Shown here piece by piece: positions 61,193 through 64,000 of a stretch of DNA of 64,000 bases (position 1 is its first letter; each line of letters begins with the position of its first letter). The notes below the pieces were generated by a model that worked only from the letters and a program-made list of their open reading frames with translations, did no database searches and had not been told where the DNA came from. Location of the stretch: NCBI GenBank assembly GCA_020634165.1, contig JACKCF010000002.1, positions 434,001 through 498,000 of the forward strand. Direction: 5' to 3'. The stretch comes from Anaerolineaceae bacterium. GTDB lineage: Bacteria; Chloroflexota; Anaerolineae; Aggregatilineales; Phototrophicaceae. Both the position numbers and the translations under genes were made by a program.

Positions 61193-62419
61193 TTACCGCT
61201 TCTGGAAGCCCAGAATATCCAGCGCGTTCTGTATATAAGGACTATTTGTATAAGTATTCCAGATCAGGCCGCTCACGTAATTTTCGATCATGAGCATGGA
61301 GCAGCCTTTGTCGATGCCGTAGATCGCCTGACTGTACCAGGGCGGATTGACCGACAGGTTGTAGGCATCATAAAAACCATATTTGCCCCAGGTCTGGGGA
61401 TGGTCGTTATGCAGGTGCTCGATCATCTGGAGCGCCAATTCCGGCACAAACGGCAGCGACGACACCGCCCCATAGATTGACACGGTGCCGTTGGGCTTGG
61501 GTTCAATCAGGGATGGCGTCGCGCCGGAAACATCATATCCCCAGGGGCTGTCGCCTGCGCTGATGCCCCAACTATTTTCACCATAGGTTGCGAATTCGTC
61601 GGCATGCTGAAGGCAGAATTCGCGATTGGCCAGCGTCAGCAGGCGCGTGTTGTTAAACCAGTCGATGCCGTCCGGGTCGAGGTAGTGGGCTGCATCCAGC
61701 CAGGCTTCTGTGAACTGGTAGATAAACAGAGGACCACCAGGACTGATAATCACTTTTTGGCCATCGACGGTGGCTGCATCACGGCGGAAACCTGCATAGA
61801 GTTTTCGCGCGGTATCCGGCGCAATGTGGTTAGCAGCTTGCAGGTACATCATCTTCTGTTCAGCGGCCATGTCCCATTGGCTGATGAAGCCTGGATCACC
61901 ATCGACGTAGTCACCCTGGCGGTCGGGATTGTATGCCATGCGGAAGCGCGTCTGGCCATCGGTTTCAAAGACGATGAAATTCCAATCGACCCGTTCCAGG
62001 ATGGCCTGGGCCAACTCCTGAATGCGGGCATCATCAAAATAGGCGGCGGCAGTGATGACACCGTTCAGGCACAGCGCAGTATCAATGGTGGAGTACTCGC
62101 ATTTGTTGCGGCGCTGGCCTGTGTTCATGTACAGGAAATGGGCGAAAAAGCCGCGATGATGGCTGACGTTATACAGGAGGGTGTTCAGGGTTCCGCGCGT
62201 GATTTCCAGGGCATTCTGCCTGGGGATGAGGCCGCGCTCACAGGCGATTACCCAGGCGGATAGGGCGAATCCGGTTGCGGCGATGGACGCAATTTCTGGC
62301 TTCTTGGTGCTATCGACCGTCAGACCATAGCCAGGACTGTTCACATCAAGATTGGTGTAATCGAGAAAGAAATCGACCGAACCTTGCAGTTCACAAAGCA
62401 GAAGCGAGTCTGGGTCCAT
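61193..62419 (-). CDS. Glycoamylase-like (GH144-type) protein, cytoplasmic
   Basis: 408 residues without a signal peptide. 'DYTNLDVNSPGYGLTVDSTKKPEIASIAATGFALSAW', 'HHRGFFAHFLYMNTGQR', 'YSTIDTALCLNGVITAA' and 'YGFYDAYNLSVNPPWYSQAIYGIDKGCSMLMIENY' are the PF10091/GH144 pattern. GGAG lies 8 bases before ATG 62419. It differs from the secreted paralogue at 57328 in lacking export. It is first enzyme of the operon after the regulator. Confidence 0.87.
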   Translation of the reverse strand: MDPDSLLLCELQGSVDFFLDYTNLDVNSPGYGLTVDSTKKPEIASIAATGFALSAWVIACERGLIPRQNALEITRGTLNTLLYNVSHHRGFFAHFLYMNTGQRRNKCEYSTIDTALCLNGVITAAAYFDDARIQELAQAILERVDWNFIVFETDGQTRFRMAYNPDRQGDYVDGDPGFISQWDMAAEQKMMYLQAANHIAPDTARKLYAGFRRDAATVDGQKVIISPGGPLFIYQFTEAWLDAAHYLDPDGIDWFNNTRLLTLANREFCLQHADEFATYGENSWGISAGDSPWGYDVSGATPSLIEPKPNGTVSIYGAVSSLPFVPELALQMIEHLHNDHPQTWGKYGFYDAYNLSVNPPWYSQAIYGIDKGCSMLMIENYVSGLIWNTYTNSPYIQNALDILGFQKR

Positions 62420-62440
62420 ACCTGTTTCTCCGGCAGCGAG

Positions 62441-63430
62441 TTAAGGTTTTTCCGATGGGTTGTTAACTAAAGTCGATGATGCGCGCGCGATAAAGACGGT
62501 CGGTATGCGGTTTGGCTGGAACGGCGTTTCGTCTTCTAAAAAGTCGATGAGCTGGTGCGTTGCGCTGGCACCCCATTCAAAGCGGGATGTGCCGACTGTG
62601 GAAAGCGTTGGTGTGACGTACCGAGCCAGCGGAATATCGTCGAAGCCGACAATGGCGATGTCATTGGGCGCGGAAAGCCCATATTCAGCCATCGCCCGTA
62701 AAAAACCGATGGCCATCTGATCGTTGGCACAGAAGACCGCTTCTGGTAGATCGCCGGACGCAATGATCTGTTGCCCAGCCTTATAGCCAGAGATTTCGGT
62801 GAAGTTGCCCGGAAATACAGGCACTTCCAGACCGTGTGCGACCGCCTCATTCAGGAAGGTTCTTTGGCGCTCGGCATTATCGTAGGAGTCATCTGCACCC
62901 GCGACGAAGGCCATCTTGCGCAGGCCCTGCTCATACAGGTGGCAGAATGCCTCGCGAACGCCGCGCGCGTTATCGTGCAGCAGCGACAGAATATAGTCGC
63001 CTTCCAGATCACGGTCCATAACGACAATCGGGAAGTGGTGCGAGGCCAGTTTGAGGATGGATTCATCGTTAATGGTCGAATCAAAGACGATGGCACCATC
63101 CACCTGACGATGCAGCAACATGCGCCGAGCCGAACGACTTTCCGGGCAGACGAGCAGTTCATAGTCTGTCCCTAAGATGACGCTGTGGATGCCTTCCAGA
63201 ATTTCTTCATAGAAAGAGCCGCTAAAGCGCGAGATGAAAACGCCAATCGTCTGGGTCTTGCGTTTTTTGAGATTACGGGCGAAGGCATTCGGGTGGTAAT
63301 TGAGTTCTTCAGCCGCTTCTAAAACGCGCTTACGGGTTGCATCGCCAATCGTGCCAGTTTCATTAAGAGCATAGGATGCAGTGGTCACACTGACGCCGGC
63401 TCGTTTAGCAACGTCTTTAAGAGTGGTCAT
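62441..63430 (-). CDS. LacI-family transcriptional regulator
   Basis: 329 residues. The helix-turn-helix (1-25, LKDVAKRAGVSVTTASYALN) and hinge are followed by a periplasmic-binding-protein-like sensor domain (about 60-329; 'GFDDIPLARYVTPTLSTV'). It probably represses its own operon and the divergent GH94 gene via the palindrome at 63542 and is released by an oligosaccharide. Confidence 0.95.
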   Translation of the reverse strand: MTTLKDVAKRAGVSVTTASYALNETGTIGDATRKRVLEAAEELNYHPNAFARNLKKRKTQTIGVFISRFSGSFYEEILEGIHSVILGTDYELLVCPESRSARRMLLHRQVDGAIVFDSTINDESILKLASHHFPIVVMDRDLEGDYILSLLHDNARGVREAFCHLYEQGLRKMAFVAGADDSYDNAERQRTFLNEAVAHGLEVPVFPGNFTEISGYKAGQQIIASGDLPEAVFCANDQMAIGFLRAMAEYGLSAPNDIAIVGFDDIPLARYVTPTLSTVGTSRFEWGASATHQLIDFLEDETPFQPNRIPTVFIARASSTLVNNPSEKP

Positions 63431-63505
63431 TTAAAGCTTCCCCATTTGGTGCGATTTTCAAAGAAGAAACTAAGTGTAACATTGCCAGTGGACCATGTGA
63501 AATTG

Positions 63506-63559
63506 TTGACAGAGAAAAACAAGTATGATAAATTCGCGGTAAAGTGAAACGTTTCACTT
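63506..63559 (+). promoter_or_regulatory. Promoter and LacI-type operator of the GH94 gene
   Basis: TTGACA (63506-63511), 17 bases, TAAATT (63529-63534). The perfect 18-bp palindrome AAGTGAAACGTTTCACTT (63542-63559, central CG) starts 8 bases past the -10, so bound LacI would block initiation. A degraded second copy, AAGTAAAGTTTTCACTT (63592-63608), lies further down. Confidence 0.75.
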
Positions 63560-63631
63560 CAGTATTGATAATCTATCCTGAAATGCAAAAAAAGTAAAGT
63601 TTTCACTTTTTCCTGAGACTGTTTGGACCAA

Positions 63632-64000
63632 ATGAATCGTAAATTTGAAAGTTCCTACGGTTACTTTTCACAGGATGGTCGTGAGTACACCATCACGACA
63701 CCTTTTACGCCGCGCCCCTGGGGCAACATCATCAGCAATGGCGATTACAGCCTCATGGTTTCCCAGATGGGTTCCGGCTATAGCTGGCGAGGCAATGCTG
63801 GCCAGAACCGCATCACGCGCTCCTTCCAGGATTTGATTAAAGACAACTGGGGCAAGTACTTCTACATTCGTGATCTGGATCGGGATACGCACTGGTCCGC
63901 CACGTATAAGCCCGTTATGCGTCCCTACCAGCACTTTGAAGTAGTACATGGCATCGGCTATTCGCGATTCATCCAGCAGATCGAAGACATCGAAAGCGTG
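63632..64000 (+). CDS. GH94-family glycoside phosphorylase, N-terminal part (cut by window end)
   Basis: ATG 63632 opens a frame that runs off the window after 123 codons. 'YGYFSQDGREYTITTPFTPRPWGN', 'NGDYSLMVSQMGSGYSWRGNAGQNRITRS' and 'DLIKDNWGKYFYIRDLDRDTHWSATYKP' are the N-terminal beta-sandwich of GH94 phosphorylases (cellobiose, chitobiose or beta-1,2-oligoglucan phosphorylase). It would release a sugar 1-phosphate from an oligosaccharide. No signal peptide. It is divergent from the lacI-GH operon. Confidence 0.88.
   Translation, partial: MNRKFESSYGYFSQDGREYTITTPFTPRPWGNIISNGDYSLMVSQMGSGYSWRGNAGQNRITRSFQDLIKDNWGKYFYIRDLDRDTHWSATYKPVMRPYQHFEVVHGIGYSRFIQQIEDIESV

Noticed and set aside
1..64000. 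CRISPR arrays, rRNA or tRNA genes
   Set aside because: No regularly spaced repeats of suitable length and no rRNA or cloverleaf-like sequence were noticed; a covariance search would be needed to be sure about tRNA.

Overview
The window looks like a chromosomal segment of a Chloroflexota bacterium, most likely an Anaerolineae-type lineage. This is an inference from gene content and style: many lipoproteins and secreted beta-propellers, a Pst operon with odd extracytoplasmic insertions, VTC/DUF4956 genes, and glycoamylase-like hydrolases. No rRNA or tRNA is visible to anchor it. Base composition is mid-50s percent GC by eye, with several AT-richer genes.

Layout. 0-1.4 kb: tail of an unknown gene, an acidic lipoprotein and a GNAT acetyltransferase. 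1.5-8.1 kb (minus): pstS-pstC-pstA-pstB. PstS is a near-identical tandem duplication of the binding domain, PstC carries a rearranged PstS-like domain and PstA carries a coiled-coil insertion. A set of TTAAC repeats lies upstream. 8.4-13.5 kb: NAD kinase, a Cys-cluster membrane protein, RecN and a secreted propeller. 13.5-24 kb: small metabolic and stress genes (DUF2268 protease, alpha/beta hydrolase, DinB, ABC-F, GNAT, CsbD, acyltransferase 3). 24-32.3 kb: a pentapeptide-repeat protein, a WecA/MraY-type phosphotransferase, a GT4 glycosyltransferase and an AsnB. 32.6-40.5 kb: FKBP, a DUF692-like TIM barrel, a WD40 protein, a LysA-type decarboxylase, an SMP-30 protein, a GT39-like membrane protein and an EVE protein. 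40.5-43.3 kb: VOC protein, divergent MarR and an aldehyde dehydrogenase.

45.2-46.5 kb: a complete IS110-family element. Its upstream non-coding region folds as a 5' hairpin plus two looped stems. The loop sequences match both element ends and both flanking target halves, as expected of a bridge RNA. The element sits in a dispersed imperfect-palindrome repeat.

50.4-57.2 kb: a VTC-domain protein, DUF4956, a DUF4353-like secreted protein, an OmpR/HK two-component pair, then on the minus strand a 50-residue membrane peptide, DUF4405 and a small membrane protein. Three upstream regions in this block share an 11-bp directly repeated motif (CTGAACATCTT), so the block is probably one regulon of its own two-component system.

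57.3-64 kb: a carbohydrate locus with two glycoamylase-like (GH144-type) proteins, a GH35 enzyme, a LacI regulator and a divergent GH94 phosphorylase cut by the window end. An 18-bp perfect palindrome lies just downstream of a promoter between lacI and the GH94 gene. The combination fits use of beta-1,2-glucan, which is an inference.

Two families of dispersed intergenic repeats run through the window: an element of about 110 bp with AACCCC/GACCCC ends (four full and two partial copies), and 20-nt palindromes centred on CATG (three copies).
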